Positions 17,645-28,331 of a stretch of 64,000 nt of DNA are shown one piece after another. How positions within the stretch are numbered: position 1 is the stretch's first letter; every line of letters begins with the position of its first letter. The DNA comes from Candidatus Latescibacterota bacterium (lineage in GTDB: Bacteria; JAAXHH01), in contig JAAXHH010000090.1 in NCBI GenBank assembly GCA_012270975.1, forward strand, positions 22,823 to 86,822, in the 5' to 3' direction. Made by a program: the position numbers and the translations under genes. The notes beneath the pieces were generated by a model. The model was not told where the DNA came from. It did no database searches and was given only the letters and a program-made list of their open reading frames with translations.

Positions 17645-18442
17645 CTACCCGATCACCGTGCCCGAGCCACGCAAGGCCGCCGTGACCGGTTCGGGTATTC
17701 TGCCGTCTCCCAGAATCACCTGGCCTACGCCGACCTCCAGCGCTTCCTTCGCGCCAAGCAGCTTCTTCTTCATGCGGTCCCTGGCGTGGGTCGCGATCGC
17801 CTCGTCTATTCCGTCCCGGGATATCCGGGGTATCAGGGTGCTCTCGTCGTCCGCATCCTCGAGAAAACCGGGTGTGTTTGAGAGTATGACCAGCCGTGCC
17901 GCGCCCAGGGCGTCGGCGATCACTGCGGCCGCGCGGTCCCCGTCCACGTTGATCACCTCGCCTTCGTAGCTGATGGCGGGGGGACTGACGACCGGCAGGT
18001 ACCCCTGGTCGAGGAGCGTGGTCAGGAGCGAAACGTTTGCCTTTTCGATGCGGCCGGTGTAGTCGTCCCGCAGGATCTTCGTCCTGCCGTCCTCGACGAT
18101 GCGGATATTGGGTTTTCTCCGGCCCTCGAGCAGCCGGCCGTCCACACCGCTCAGACCGACGGCGTTGACCCCCAGCTGCTGCAGTTTCTCGACGATGCGG
18201 GTGTTGCGTTTTCCGCAGTACACCATGGTAAAGATGTCCAGGGTTTCCGGATCGGTGACCCGGCTCGTGTAGCCCGACGGAGACGTGACCATGCGGGGCG
18301 GTTTGCCCAGCTGTTCCGATATCTGGTTCAATTCGTCCGACGCGCCGTGCACCAGCACCAACGGTTCCGTCTGCCGGGCGATGTCTTCCAGGACATAATC
18401 CAGGTTGATGCCCCTGCTGCCGCCCGTCTTCACCACGATCAT
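17645..18442 (-). CDS. lysZ: [LysW]-aminoadipate/glutamate kinase LysZ (ArgB-like)
   Basis: LysZ phosphorylates the side-chain carboxylate of the LysW-bound amino acid. The 265-residue amino acid kinase has VVKTGGSRG at the N-terminus, LVHGASDELN, the LysZ-type YTSRVTDPETLDIFTMVYCGKRN segment, VNVDGD-like EVINVDGDRAA and the ADALGAARLVILSNTPG nucleotide loop. The GGS in place of the ArgB GGA at the phosphate loop and the MVYCGK stretch match LysW-linked kinases. Its ATG directly follows the hisS stop (zero gap). A glutamate or aminoadipate substrate cannot be separated by inspection. Confidence 0.91.
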   Translation of the reverse strand: MIVVKTGGSRGINLDYVLEDIARQTEPLVLVHGASDELNQISEQLGKPPRMVTSPSGYTSRVTDPETLDIFTMVYCGKRNTRIVEKLQQLGVNAVGLSGVDGRLLEGRRKPNIRIVEDGRTKILRDDYTGRIEKANVSLLTTLLDQGYLPVVSPPAISYEGEVINVDGDRAAAVIADALGAARLVILSNTPGFLEDADDESTLIPRISRDGIDEAIATHARDRMKKKLLGAKEALEVGVGQVILGDGRIPEPVTAALRGSGTVIG

Positions 18443-19705
18443 TTACGATGCTCCCTCTTTTACCGCGTCGAGGACTTCCGACCGGCGTATGGACGCCTGC
18501 GTGCTGTCCGCCATGCGCCGCAGCATGACGACGCCGTTCCTCACCTCGTCCTCGCCTATGATCAGGGCGAAGGCGGCGCCGGTCCGGTCGGCCTGCTTCA
18601 TCTGGGCCTTCAGGCTGCGGTCCTCCCACAGGGCCGCCGTGCCGACACCGGCCGTTCGAAGCTCCTGGGCCAGGACCACGGCGGCTTCCTTGGCCTCGTC
18701 TCCGATGTAGGCGACGAATACCGACGGCTTCGGCGTATCCGGGGGTTCGATCCCCTCCTGCTTCATGGTGAGGATGATGCGTTCGATGCCGGAGGCGAAG
18801 CCGATCGCCGGCGTTTCGGGTCCGCCGACCATTCCGATCAGCCCGTCGTACCTTCCGCCGCCGCATACGGCGTTCTGCGCGCCGATACCCGCGGCCCAGA
18901 CCTCGAACACGGTCTTCGTATAGTAATCCAGCCCCCGAACCAGGCGATGATTTACTTCGTACGGCCGGTCCAGGTCGTCCAGGTAGGATCGCAGCCGCTC
19001 GAAGTGGCCGCCGCACTCTTCGCACAGGGAGTCCTGGATTCGCGGCGCGCCTTCCGAGATCGTCCGGCAGGGTTCGTTCTTGCAGTCCAGCAGCCGGAGC
19101 AGATTCTGTCCGTGGCGTCGTGTACAGTCGCCGCAGATCTCGCCCAGGTGCTGCGCGTACCAGGACCTCAGCGTATCGAGGTATCCCGGCCGGCACACGG
19201 GGCAGCCCGTGCTGTTCACCTGGAAGGAGAGTCCGCTGATGCCGATGTCCTCGTAAATCTGCCAGGCCACCTGCATCACCTCGAGATCGACGGCCGGGTC
19301 CTGGCTGCCCAGCACCTCCACGTCGATCTGGTAGAACTGGCGGTACCGGCCCGCCTGGGGACGTTCGTACCGGAAGGCCGGGCCGATCGTGAACAACCGC
19401 AGGGGCTGGGGTCGGCCGTGGAGCTTGCGCTCGGCGTAGGCCCGGCAGATCCCCGCCGTGAATTCGGGGCGCAGGGTCATGCGCTCGTCGCTGCGGTCGA
19501 GAAAGGTGTACATCTCCTTCTCCACGATGTCCGTGGACTCGCCGACGCTCCGCTCGAAGAGACCGGCCTGCTCGAATACCGGCACGTCGATCTGCTCGTA
19601 GCCGTACAGTTCGCAGACCCTCCGCGTCTTCTCGATCACGTGCCGCCAATAGGCCTGGTCCTCCGGCAAGATGTCGTAGGTGCCCCTGGGGGCCTTGTAG
19701 TTCAT
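18443..19705 (-). CDS. hisS: Histidyl-tRNA synthetase HisS
   Basis: HisS charges tRNA-His. The 420-residue class II synthetase has motif 1 (VPVFEQAGLFERSVG), motif 2 (FRYERPQAGRYRQFYQIDVEVLG), the histidine-specific motif LVRGLDYYTKTVFEVW near residue 255, AVCGGGRYDGLI, and motif 3 (IGFASGIERI), plus the C-terminal anticodon-binding domain from about residue 325. It is inserted between lysY (9-base gap) and lysZ (0 gap), on the same strand, so it is co-transcribed with LysW-pathway genes. That context fits the His-rich leader peptide upstream. Confidence 0.96.
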   Translation of the reverse strand: MNYKAPRGTYDILPEDQAYWRHVIEKTRRVCELYGYEQIDVPVFEQAGLFERSVGESTDIVEKEMYTFLDRSDERMTLRPEFTAGICRAYAERKLHGRPQPLRLFTIGPAFRYERPQAGRYRQFYQIDVEVLGSQDPAVDLEVMQVAWQIYEDIGISGLSFQVNSTGCPVCRPGYLDTLRSWYAQHLGEICGDCTRRHGQNLLRLLDCKNEPCRTISEGAPRIQDSLCEECGGHFERLRSYLDDLDRPYEVNHRLVRGLDYYTKTVFEVWAAGIGAQNAVCGGGRYDGLIGMVGGPETPAIGFASGIERIILTMKQEGIEPPDTPKPSVFVAYIGDEAKEAAVVLAQELRTAGVGTAALWEDRSLKAQMKQADRTGAAFALIIGEDEVRNGVVMLRRMADSTQASIRRSEVLDAVKEGAS

Positions 19706-19714
19706 TTCTTCTTC

Positions 19715-20758
19715 CTAAACCGGGTGCAGGCCCGGAAACTCCAGGGCCGTCCGCTCGTCCCACCCGTACATGAGGTTGAGCGCCTGCACGGCCTGCCCGG
19801 CGGCGCCCTTGACCAGGTTGTCCAGCGCACCCATGACCACGACACGATCGCTGTGTTCGTCCCGTTCGAACCCGATATCGCAGTAGTTGGTGCCCGCGAG
19901 GAACTTCGGATCGGGATACCGGAACACGCCCTGGCGTTCCTTGATGATGCGAATGAAGGGTTCCCGGCCGTAGGCCTCCCGGTAGATGCCCCAGATATCC
20001 CTGTCGGACAGGCTGCCGTTTGCAAAAGCGTGCGTGGTCATCAGGATGCCGCGCACCATTTCGATAGCCGTCGCGGAGAAATGGACCCCCGGCGCCCGAC
20101 CGCCGAAGGTCAGCTCCTGCACGATCTCCGCCGTGTGGCGATGGCCCGTGGGCTTGAAGGAGCGAACCGCACCGCTGCGGTCCGGGTGGTGGGTGGACTG
20201 GTCGGCCCGGTGTCCCGCCGCGGAGGAACCGATCTTCCCTTCCATGAACAGCCGGTCAGGGTCGACGGCGCCGGCCCTGACCAGGGGCGCCATCGATAGG
20301 ATCGCCGTGGCCGCCAGGCACCCGGTACACGCGACGTACTCGGCTTCTCGTATCTCGTCCCGGTACAGTTCGGCCAGGCCGTACACGAAACGGCCCAGCC
20401 ATTCCGAGTGCGCGTGTTCGTGTCCGTACCAGGTGGGGTAATCCGCCGGGTTGCGCAGGCGGAAGTCCGCGCTCAGGTCGATGACGCGGCCCGTCAGGCC
20501 TGAGAGGGCGTCCCACTGCTTCATGGCCTCGCCGTGGGGGAGGCACAGGCAAAGCACGTCGCAGGGCTCCAGGTCGGCCATGGCGCTGAACTTCAGGTCA
20601 GTGACCCGGCGCAGGTTGGGATGGGAACGGCCCACGGGCTTGCCGGCCAGCGATTCGGAAGTCACCTGCCGGACCTCGATTTCCGGGTGGAACAGCAGCA
20701 GACGCAGCAGTTCCCCGCCGCCGTACCCGGACGCGCCTGCGATCGATACCTTGATCAT
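19715..20758 (-). CDS. lysY: [LysW]-aminoadipyl/glutamyl phosphate reductase LysY (ArgC-like)
   Basis: LysY reduces the LysW-bound acyl phosphate to the semialdehyde with NADPH. The ATG at 20758 gives 347 residues and a 4-base ATGA overlap with lysX. Features: Rossmann start [32 protein letters not shown], catalytic Cys in [12 protein letters not shown], and the C-terminal HRHTAEI and [10 protein letters not shown] segments. The SHPNL variant near residue 47 is typical of LysW-linked ArgC homologues. Frame extends upstream into lysX without a start that has a ribosome-binding site, so the shorter form is preferred. Confidence 0.93.
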   Translation of the reverse strand: MIKVSIAGASGYGGGELLRLLLFHPEIEVRQVTSESLAGKPVGRSHPNLRRVTDLKFSAMADLEPCDVLCLCLPHGEAMKQWDALSGLTGRVIDLSADFRLRNPADYPTWYGHEHAHSEWLGRFVYGLAELYRDEIREAEYVACTGCLAATAILSMAPLVRAGAVDPDRLFMEGKIGSSAAGHRADQSTHHPDRSGAVRSFKPTGHRHTAEIVQELTFGGRAPGVHFSATAIEMVRGILMTTHAFANGSLSDRDIWGIYREAYGREPFIRIIKERQGVFRYPDPKFLAGTNYCDIGFERDEHSDRVVVMGALDNLVKGAAGQAVQALNLMYGWDERTALEFPGLHPV

Positions 20759-21594
20759 GATCGGGCCACCTTTACCAGATAGTCGATGATTCGGCCGGGA
20801 ATGTCCACGCCCGTCGGTTGTGTGCTGTTCCGGAATTCCATGGTGTAGTTGACCTCGTTGACCAGGATCCCGTCCGGCGATTCCAGCAGGTCGACGGCCA
20901 CCACGCCGCCGCCCACCGCTTCCGCGGCGCGGGTGGAGAGTTCTCCCACCTCGCCCTCTACGGGACAATTGGCCGTCGTCCCGCCCAGGGCGGTGTTGGT
21001 CTTCCAGTGGTCCGAGTACCGGTAGACGGCGCAGATGGTCTCGCCGTCTACCACAAAGGACCTGATGTCCCGGCCGGGCTTTTCGACGTACTCCTGGATG
21101 TAGATCACCGAATGCTGAAAGGACCCCAGGGTCTCTTTGTGCTCCAGCACCGCTTCCGCGGCGTGGCGGTCGTTGATCCGGGCGATCAGGCGGCCCCACG
21201 AGCCGATGGGCGGCTTGAGCACGACCGGATAGCCCATGGATTCCATCTCCTCGAGGGCCGCTTCCGCTGTAAAGGCCACACGGGCCTTCGGCGTAGGCAC
21301 CTCGTGGTCCACCAGCGCCATGGTCGTCAGGAACTTGTTCCCGCACACGCGAGCCACCTCGTAGGTGTTGACGGTTTTGATGCCGCTGGCGTTGAGCATC
21401 TTCAGCGAGTTGAGGGCCCTGGAATGGTTGATGCACCGCTCGAGGATGACGTCGTGGTCGTACCGGTGGTTATCCAGGTCGAAGACGATGCGCCGGTCGT
21501 CCATCCGGTCGAAGACGATGCGCCGTTTCGCGGCGGCCTCGAAGAGCATCTTCTGTTCTGTGGAGACGATGGATAGCAGCATGCCGATCTTCAC
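20755..21594 (-). CDS. lysX: LysW-alpha-aminoadipate ligase LysX (ATP-grasp)
   Basis: LysX ligates alpha-aminoadipate to the C-terminal Glu of LysW. The 279-residue RimK-type ATP-grasp protein keeps all key residues: Lys87 and Lys127 (ATP), the GSWGR loop 131-135, hinge QEYV with Glu168, Asn200, Asp235 and the metal ligands Glu247 and Asn249 in [13 protein letters not shown]. That last motif matches Thermus-type LysX, which favours aminoadipate, so lysine is the most likely product. It overlaps both neighbours by four bases. It aligns without gaps to the divergent paralogue encoded just upstream. Confidence 0.93.
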   Translation of the reverse strand: MKIGMLLSIVSTEQKMLFEAAAKRRIVFDRMDDRRIVFDLDNHRYDHDVILERCINHSRALNSLKMLNASGIKTVNTYEVARVCGNKFLTTMALVDHEVPTPKARVAFTAEAALEEMESMGYPVVLKPPIGSWGRLIARINDRHAAEAVLEHKETLGSFQHSVIYIQEYVEKPGRDIRSFVVDGETICAVYRYSDHWKTNTALGGTTANCPVEGEVGELSTRAAEAVGGGVVAVDLLESPDGILVNEVNYTMEFRNSTQPTGVDIPGRIIDYLVKVARS

Positions 21595-22445
21595 GAGTTT
21601 CGCCCTCCCCGCTCCACCGCGTCCAGCACGTAATCCATGATCTTGCCCGGAATGTTGACCCCCGTGGCGTCCGATGCGTCGGAAAGGCCGGTCGGCCGCC
21701 CCATCTCCTGCACGAACCAGGCGTCCCTGGTGCGGACCAAGTCCACCACCGCGATTCCTCCCCCGATGGACCGGACCGCGGATACCGCCAGGGCGTTCAA
21801 TTCCTCCGTGACGGGCTCCTGCTTCATCAGGCCGCCGGCGGCGATGGTCCCGATCCAGTGGTGGGTCAGCACCGATACGGCGGCGACCGTCTCGTCGCCG
21901 ACCACGTACGCCCTTATATCGTGTCCGGGCGCATCGATGTGTTTCTGCATGAAGAAAATGGAATGGTGATAGGCGCCGAGTATGCGTTTGTGCTCCAGGA
22001 CCGTGGCCGCCGTGTACTTGTCCCCAATGCGGGAAACCAGTTGATCCTCGGGACCTTCCACGGGTCTCAGAACCACGGGGTAGCCCAGATCCTCCATGGC
22101 TTCGAGGGCCGATTCAGGCGTATAGGCCACGCGCATGTCCGGCGTCGGCACCCCATTCTCCCGCAGGGCCAGGGTCGTCAGCAACCGGTTCCCGTAGGTC
22201 TCCACCACGGACTGCCGGTTCACCGTGGGAATGCCCCAGTAGTCGAACACGGTCAGCGCGTACACGGCCCGGTGGTGATCCACGCATCGTTCCAGGACCA
22301 CGTCGAGATCCATATGCCGGCGGTCCAGTTCGAAAACCTGCCGGGTGTTGTCGATCGTCGTCACGTCGATCCCGCGGCGGCCCGCCTCGGCGATCAGCCG
22401 CTTTTCGTCCTTGCGGACGCGCGACAGCACGATGCCCATTTCCAT
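21591..22445 (-). CDS. LysX-like ATP-grasp paralogue with degenerate active site
   Basis: The 284-residue protein aligns gaplessly with LysX over nearly its whole length, but positions needed for catalysis differ: Lys87 is Arg, Lys127 is Arg, the SWGR loop 132-135 is PEDQ, Glu168 is Lys, Asn200 is Thr and metal ligand Asn249 is Gly. Asp235 and Glu247 remain. It may be an inactive partner or regulator of LysX, or a ligase for another substrate. In Sulfolobus a second LysX-type enzyme, ArgX, makes LysW-glutamate for arginine; an ArgX role here is doubtful because of the lost residues. First enzyme gene after the intrinsic terminator; the start has AGAAGG upstream. Confidence 0.85.
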   Translation of the reverse strand: MEMGIVLSRVRKDEKRLIAEAGRRGIDVTTIDNTRQVFELDRRHMDLDVVLERCVDHHRAVYALTVFDYWGIPTVNRQSVVETYGNRLLTTLALRENGVPTPDMRVAYTPESALEAMEDLGYPVVLRPVEGPEDQLVSRIGDKYTAATVLEHKRILGAYHHSIFFMQKHIDAPGHDIRAYVVGDETVAAVSVLTHHWIGTIAAGGLMKQEPVTEELNALAVSAVRSIGGGIAVVDLVRTRDAWFVQEMGRPTGLSDASDATGVNIPGKIMDYVLDAVERGGRNS

Positions 22446-22476
22446 AGATCCTGCACCTTCTTTCCGGTTATGCCAT

Positions 22477-22525
22477 AAAAAAAGGAGCCGGCCTCTTCGC
22501 CCTATCGGAAGAGGAACATGGCTCC
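22477..22525 (-). terminator. Intrinsic terminator or attenuator between lysW and the lysX-like gene
   Basis: On the minus strand the arms GGAGCC / GGCTCC and CCTCTTC / GAAGAGG form one long, slightly interrupted stem with a 9-base loop (CGATAGGGC), followed by seven T. It ends 31 bases before the next ATG. It therefore separates lysW from the enzyme genes. Together with the short frame upstream it looks like a transcription attenuator. Confidence 0.9.
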
Positions 22526-22562
22526 TGTCAGTTCCCTTGGCCCGGATATGCCCTGTGGCAGT

Positions 22563-22640
22563 CTAATGCGGGCCGCGATGAGCGAACGAACGCAAATCAC
22601 AATCATGATATCCATGTTTATGTTTTATTCGTTTGCTCAT
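22563..22640 (-). CDS. Putative 25-residue leader peptide rich in His, Lys and Arg
   Basis: A short frame from ATG 22640 to TAG, preceded by ACAGGAAA at good spacing. Of 25 residues five are His, three Lys and three Arg, with a cluster KRIKHKH at positions 3-9. It ends 37 bases before the terminator hairpin. Codons 22-24 contain GGCCCG, which can pair with CGGGCC at 22539-22544, and GGGAAC (22531-22536) can pair with GTTCCT (22512-22517) inside the terminator stem. These are the elements expected of a ribosome-mediated attenuator sensing charged His, Lys or Arg tRNA. Translation is not shown; conservation in relatives would be the test. Confidence 0.6.
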   Translation of the reverse strand: MSKRIKHKHGYHDCDLRSFAHRGPH

Positions 22641-22684
22641 CGTAGTTTCCTGTACGTTAGCGAAACCGCCGCGCGGCAGCGGAC

Positions 22685-22849
22685 TCACTCTCCCCAGTCT
22701 TCTTCTTCTTCCGGCGCCAGCTCCAGCTCCAGCGGATTGACGCTGATCACCTCGAGCTCCGCGCCGCACTCTTCACACGCTATGATTTCGCCTTCCACGA
22801 CATCATAATCCAAGTCGACCGAGGCGCCACATTCAGGGCAGGCTCCCAT
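22685..22849 (-). CDS. lysW: Amino-group carrier protein LysW
   Basis: LysW is the small acidic scaffold that carries aminoadipate or glutamate on its C-terminal Glu while the side chain is processed. The 54-residue product has the zinc site C4-x2-C7 and C25-x2-C28, a very acidic C-terminal half and the exact EDWGE ending that marks LysW. ATG is preceded by GGGGGT. It is first in the operon, separated from the enzyme genes by the leader frame and the terminator, which would give excess carrier over enzymes. Confidence 0.95.
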   Translation of the reverse strand: MGACPECGASVDLDYDVVEGEIIACEECGAELEVISVNPLELELAPEEEEDWGE

Positions 22850-22946
22850 GATACCCCCGTTTACGTCAATGCAGCCTTGGAACGAATCGCTTTCGAAGGT
22901 CCTTTCACCCTTCCGGGAAGGTCTTTCTTCCTGTCAGAACGGTCGA

Positions 22947-22974
22947 AATATAGGATACGCATCAACCGTGTCAA
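22947..22974 (-). promoter_or_regulatory. Strong sigma-70 promoter of the lysW operon
   Basis: A perfect TTGACA followed after 16 bases by TATATT, starting nine bases after the gyrA stop and about 98 bases before the lysW ATG. It separates the lysine operon from gyrA. Confidence 0.75.
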
Positions 22975-22982
22975 GCGGTTTT

Positions 22983-25481
22983 TTACGCCTCATCCGCGTC
23001 GGGTGCATCACCGGATTCATCGGATTCGGAAGAAGCCGAATCATCCGTTTCATCGCCGGGCGTGATCCTGGACACGTCGATCACCCGGTCTCCCTCGCCC
23101 AGGTTGATGAGGCGTACGCCCTGGGTGTTCCGGCCGATGGGACGCAGGTCGCGGACCGGCAAACGAATGACGAGACCGTTCACGGTGATAATCATCAGTT
23201 CGTCTTCGTCGGACACGGCGTGTATCGAGACCACGGAGCCGTTCCGCTCGCTCGTCCGGATGTTGGTTACGCCCTTGCTGGCCCGGCGGGTCAGGCGATA
23301 GTTCTCTATGCCCGTCCGCTTGCCGTACCCGTTTTCGGTAACGGAAAGCAGCGTGCTGTCCCGCCCCGACGCCAGCATGCCCACGACGCGGTCTTCGTCC
23401 CCGAGCCGGATGCCCCGCACGCCCTGCGCGCCGCGGCCCATGGTGCGGACGTCGCTCTCGTGGAAGCGGACGGCCTGGCCGTTCCGGCTGGCGATGACGA
23501 TGTCGTTGTCGCCGTCGGTCAGCAGGGCCTCGATGAGGGCGTCGCCCTCCAGGATGTTCAGCGCCACGATGCCGTTCCTCCGGGGATTGCCGTAAGCCGA
23601 GAGGACCGTCTTCTTCACGAGGCCGTTCCGCGTCACCATCAGGATGTAGTGCTCGTCGTCGAAGGCCCTGATCGGCAGGAATGCCGCGACGCTTTCCCCC
23701 TGACCGAGCTGCAGCAGGTTGACGATGGCCTTGCCGCGGGCCGTGCGGCCAGCCTCCGGGATCTCCCACACCTTGAGCCAGTAGCATTTGCCGCGGTTCG
23801 TGAAGAAAAGGATGTAGGAGTGGGTCGAAGCGGAAAAGAGGTGTTCCACGAAATCCTCTTCCCGGGTCTTCATGCCGGTGATGCCCTTGCCGCCGCGGTT
23901 CTGGCTCCGGTAGGTATCCATGGGCAGGCGCTTTATGTACCCGGCGTGCGAGATGGTGATCACCATCTCCTCGGCGGCGATCAGGTCCTCGATGCTGAGA
24001 TCGCCCTCGATGTCGATCAACTCGGTCCGCCGCTCGTCGCCGAAGCGTTCCTTCAGGTCGATCATCTCTTCCTTGATGATCAGCATCCGCCGTTCCAGCC
24101 GCGAGAGTATGTCCCGGAAGTCGGTGATCCGGGCAACGAGCTCGTTGTACTCTTCCTCGAGCTTGTCCCGCTCCAATCCGGTCAGGCGCTGCAGGCGCAT
24201 GTCCAGGATCGCCTCGACCTGGGCCTGCGACAGCCCGAATTCGTCCACCAGGACTTCCATGGCCTCCTCGCCGGTACGCGACCCCCGGATGATTTCGATC
24301 ACGCGGTCCACGTTGTCGAGCGCCACGCGCAGGCCCTCGACGATGTGGGCCCGCTGTTCCGCCTTCTCGAGGTCGAAGGCCGTCCGGCGCACAAGCACCT
24401 CGTGGCGGTGGTCGATGAAGTGCTGAATGCATTCCTTGATGTTCAGCACCCGGGGCCGGCCGTCCACGAGTGCCAGCATGGTGACGCCGATGGTGGTCTC
24501 GAGGGGCGTCATCTTGAAGAGACGGTTGAGTACGATGTTGCCGGGGATGTCCCGCCGCACGTCGATGGCGATGCGCATGCCCGACCGGTCGGACTCGTCC
24601 CTTATGTCGGTAATGCCCAGCACCTGCTTTTCGCGAACGAGGTCGGCGATCTTCTCGATCAGGCTGGACTTGTTGACCTTGTAGGGGATCTCCGTGACGA
24701 CGATGGTTTCCTTCTCGCTCTGTTCATGGACCTCGATCGTCGTGCGGGCGCGCACCTTGATCTTCCCGCGCCCGGTGTGGAAATACTCGTTTATCGCGTT
24801 GCGGCCGTATATGATCGCGCCGGTGGCGAAATCCGGACCCTGGATGTGTCCGGTAAGCTCCCCGATCGTGATCTCCGGGTTGTCGATCACCGCCACGATC
24901 CCGTCCACCACTTCGCCGAGGTTGTGGGAAGGCAGGTTGGAGGCCATGCCCACGCCGATGCCGAGGGATCCGTTGCAGAGCAGGTTGGGGAACTTCCCGG
25001 GCAGCACCGTCGGCTCGTCTTTCGACTCGTCGTAGTTCGGCATGAAGTCGACGGTGTTCTTGTCGATATCCTCCATCATCTCGATGGCCAGGCGGGACAT
25101 TCTGGATTCAGTGTACCGCATGGCGCCCGGCGGATCGCCGTCGATGGAGCCGAAATTCCCCTGGCCGAATACCATGGGGTAGCGCATGCTGAAAGGCTGG
25201 GCCATCCGCGCGAGGGTATCGTACACGGCGAGGTCGCCGTGGGGATGGTAATCGCCTATGGTCTGGCCGACGATCTTGGCGCATTTCCGCGTGGGACGGC
25301 CCGGCGTGAGGTTCAAATCGCGCATGGCCACGAGAATGCGTCGCTGGGACGGCTTGAAACCATCCCGGACGTCCGGAATCGCCCGCGACAGGTTCACGCT
25401 CATGGAGAAGTCGAGATAGGAGCTCTTCATCTCGTCTTCGATGAAGATCGGCTGGATGTTGTCGTGTTGTTCTACCGCCAT
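22983..25481 (-). CDS. gyrA: DNA gyrase subunit A
   Basis: GyrA cuts and rejoins DNA during ATP-dependent negative supercoiling. The 832-residue protein has the breakage-reunion domain with catalytic Tyr123 in GAMRYTE, and the C-terminal DNA-wrapping beta-pinwheel with the gyrase-box-like QNRGGKGI. The quinolone-determining region reads YHPHGDLAVYD: Leu84 stands where E. coli GyrA has Ser83. A Ser/Asp/Glu tail ends the protein. gyrB lies 97 bases upstream on the same strand, giving a gyrB-gyrA order next to the origin. Confidence 0.97.
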   Translation of the reverse strand: MAVEQHDNIQPIFIEDEMKSSYLDFSMSVNLSRAIPDVRDGFKPSQRRILVAMRDLNLTPGRPTRKCAKIVGQTIGDYHPHGDLAVYDTLARMAQPFSMRYPMVFGQGNFGSIDGDPPGAMRYTESRMSRLAIEMMEDIDKNTVDFMPNYDESKDEPTVLPGKFPNLLCNGSLGIGVGMASNLPSHNLGEVVDGIVAVIDNPEITIGELTGHIQGPDFATGAIIYGRNAINEYFHTGRGKIKVRARTTIEVHEQSEKETIVVTEIPYKVNKSSLIEKIADLVREKQVLGITDIRDESDRSGMRIAIDVRRDIPGNIVLNRLFKMTPLETTIGVTMLALVDGRPRVLNIKECIQHFIDHRHEVLVRRTAFDLEKAEQRAHIVEGLRVALDNVDRVIEIIRGSRTGEEAMEVLVDEFGLSQAQVEAILDMRLQRLTGLERDKLEEEYNELVARITDFRDILSRLERRMLIIKEEMIDLKERFGDERRTELIDIEGDLSIEDLIAAEEMVITISHAGYIKRLPMDTYRSQNRGGKGITGMKTREEDFVEHLFSASTHSYILFFTNRGKCYWLKVWEIPEAGRTARGKAIVNLLQLGQGESVAAFLPIRAFDDEHYILMVTRNGLVKKTVLSAYGNPRRNGIVALNILEGDALIEALLTDGDNDIVIASRNGQAVRFHESDVRTMGRGAQGVRGIRLGDEDRVVGMLASGRDSTLLSVTENGYGKRTGIENYRLTRRASKGVTNIRTSERNGSVVSIHAVSDEDELMIITVNGLVIRLPVRDLRPIGRNTQGVRLINLGEGDRVIDVSRITPGDETDDSASSESDESGDAPDADEA

Positions 25482-25578
25482 GCTTTCCCCTTGAACGTGT
25501 TATCCCGTTTGCGGTTGATGGTTATTCGCGGTATCCGGCGGTCCGCTTGGCCCGCCCATGTGCGACAGGGGCCGCGGG

Positions 25579-28322
<2,744 letters not shown>

Positions 28323-28331
28323 GCCCGAACC

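Noticed and set aside
17427..19763. A 778-codon minus-strand frame overlapping lysZ and hisS
   Set aside because: It is the shifted frame of both genes, with Arg/Gly-rich composition.
15797..20299. Long plus-strand frames over lysK, lysJ, lysZ, hisS and lysY
   Set aside because: They are opposite to well-supported genes and show no recognisable protein features.
22485..22640. T-box riboswitch in front of the lysX-like gene
   Set aside because: No T-box sequence (TGGNACCGCG-type) or specifier-loop pattern was found; a translated leader fits better.
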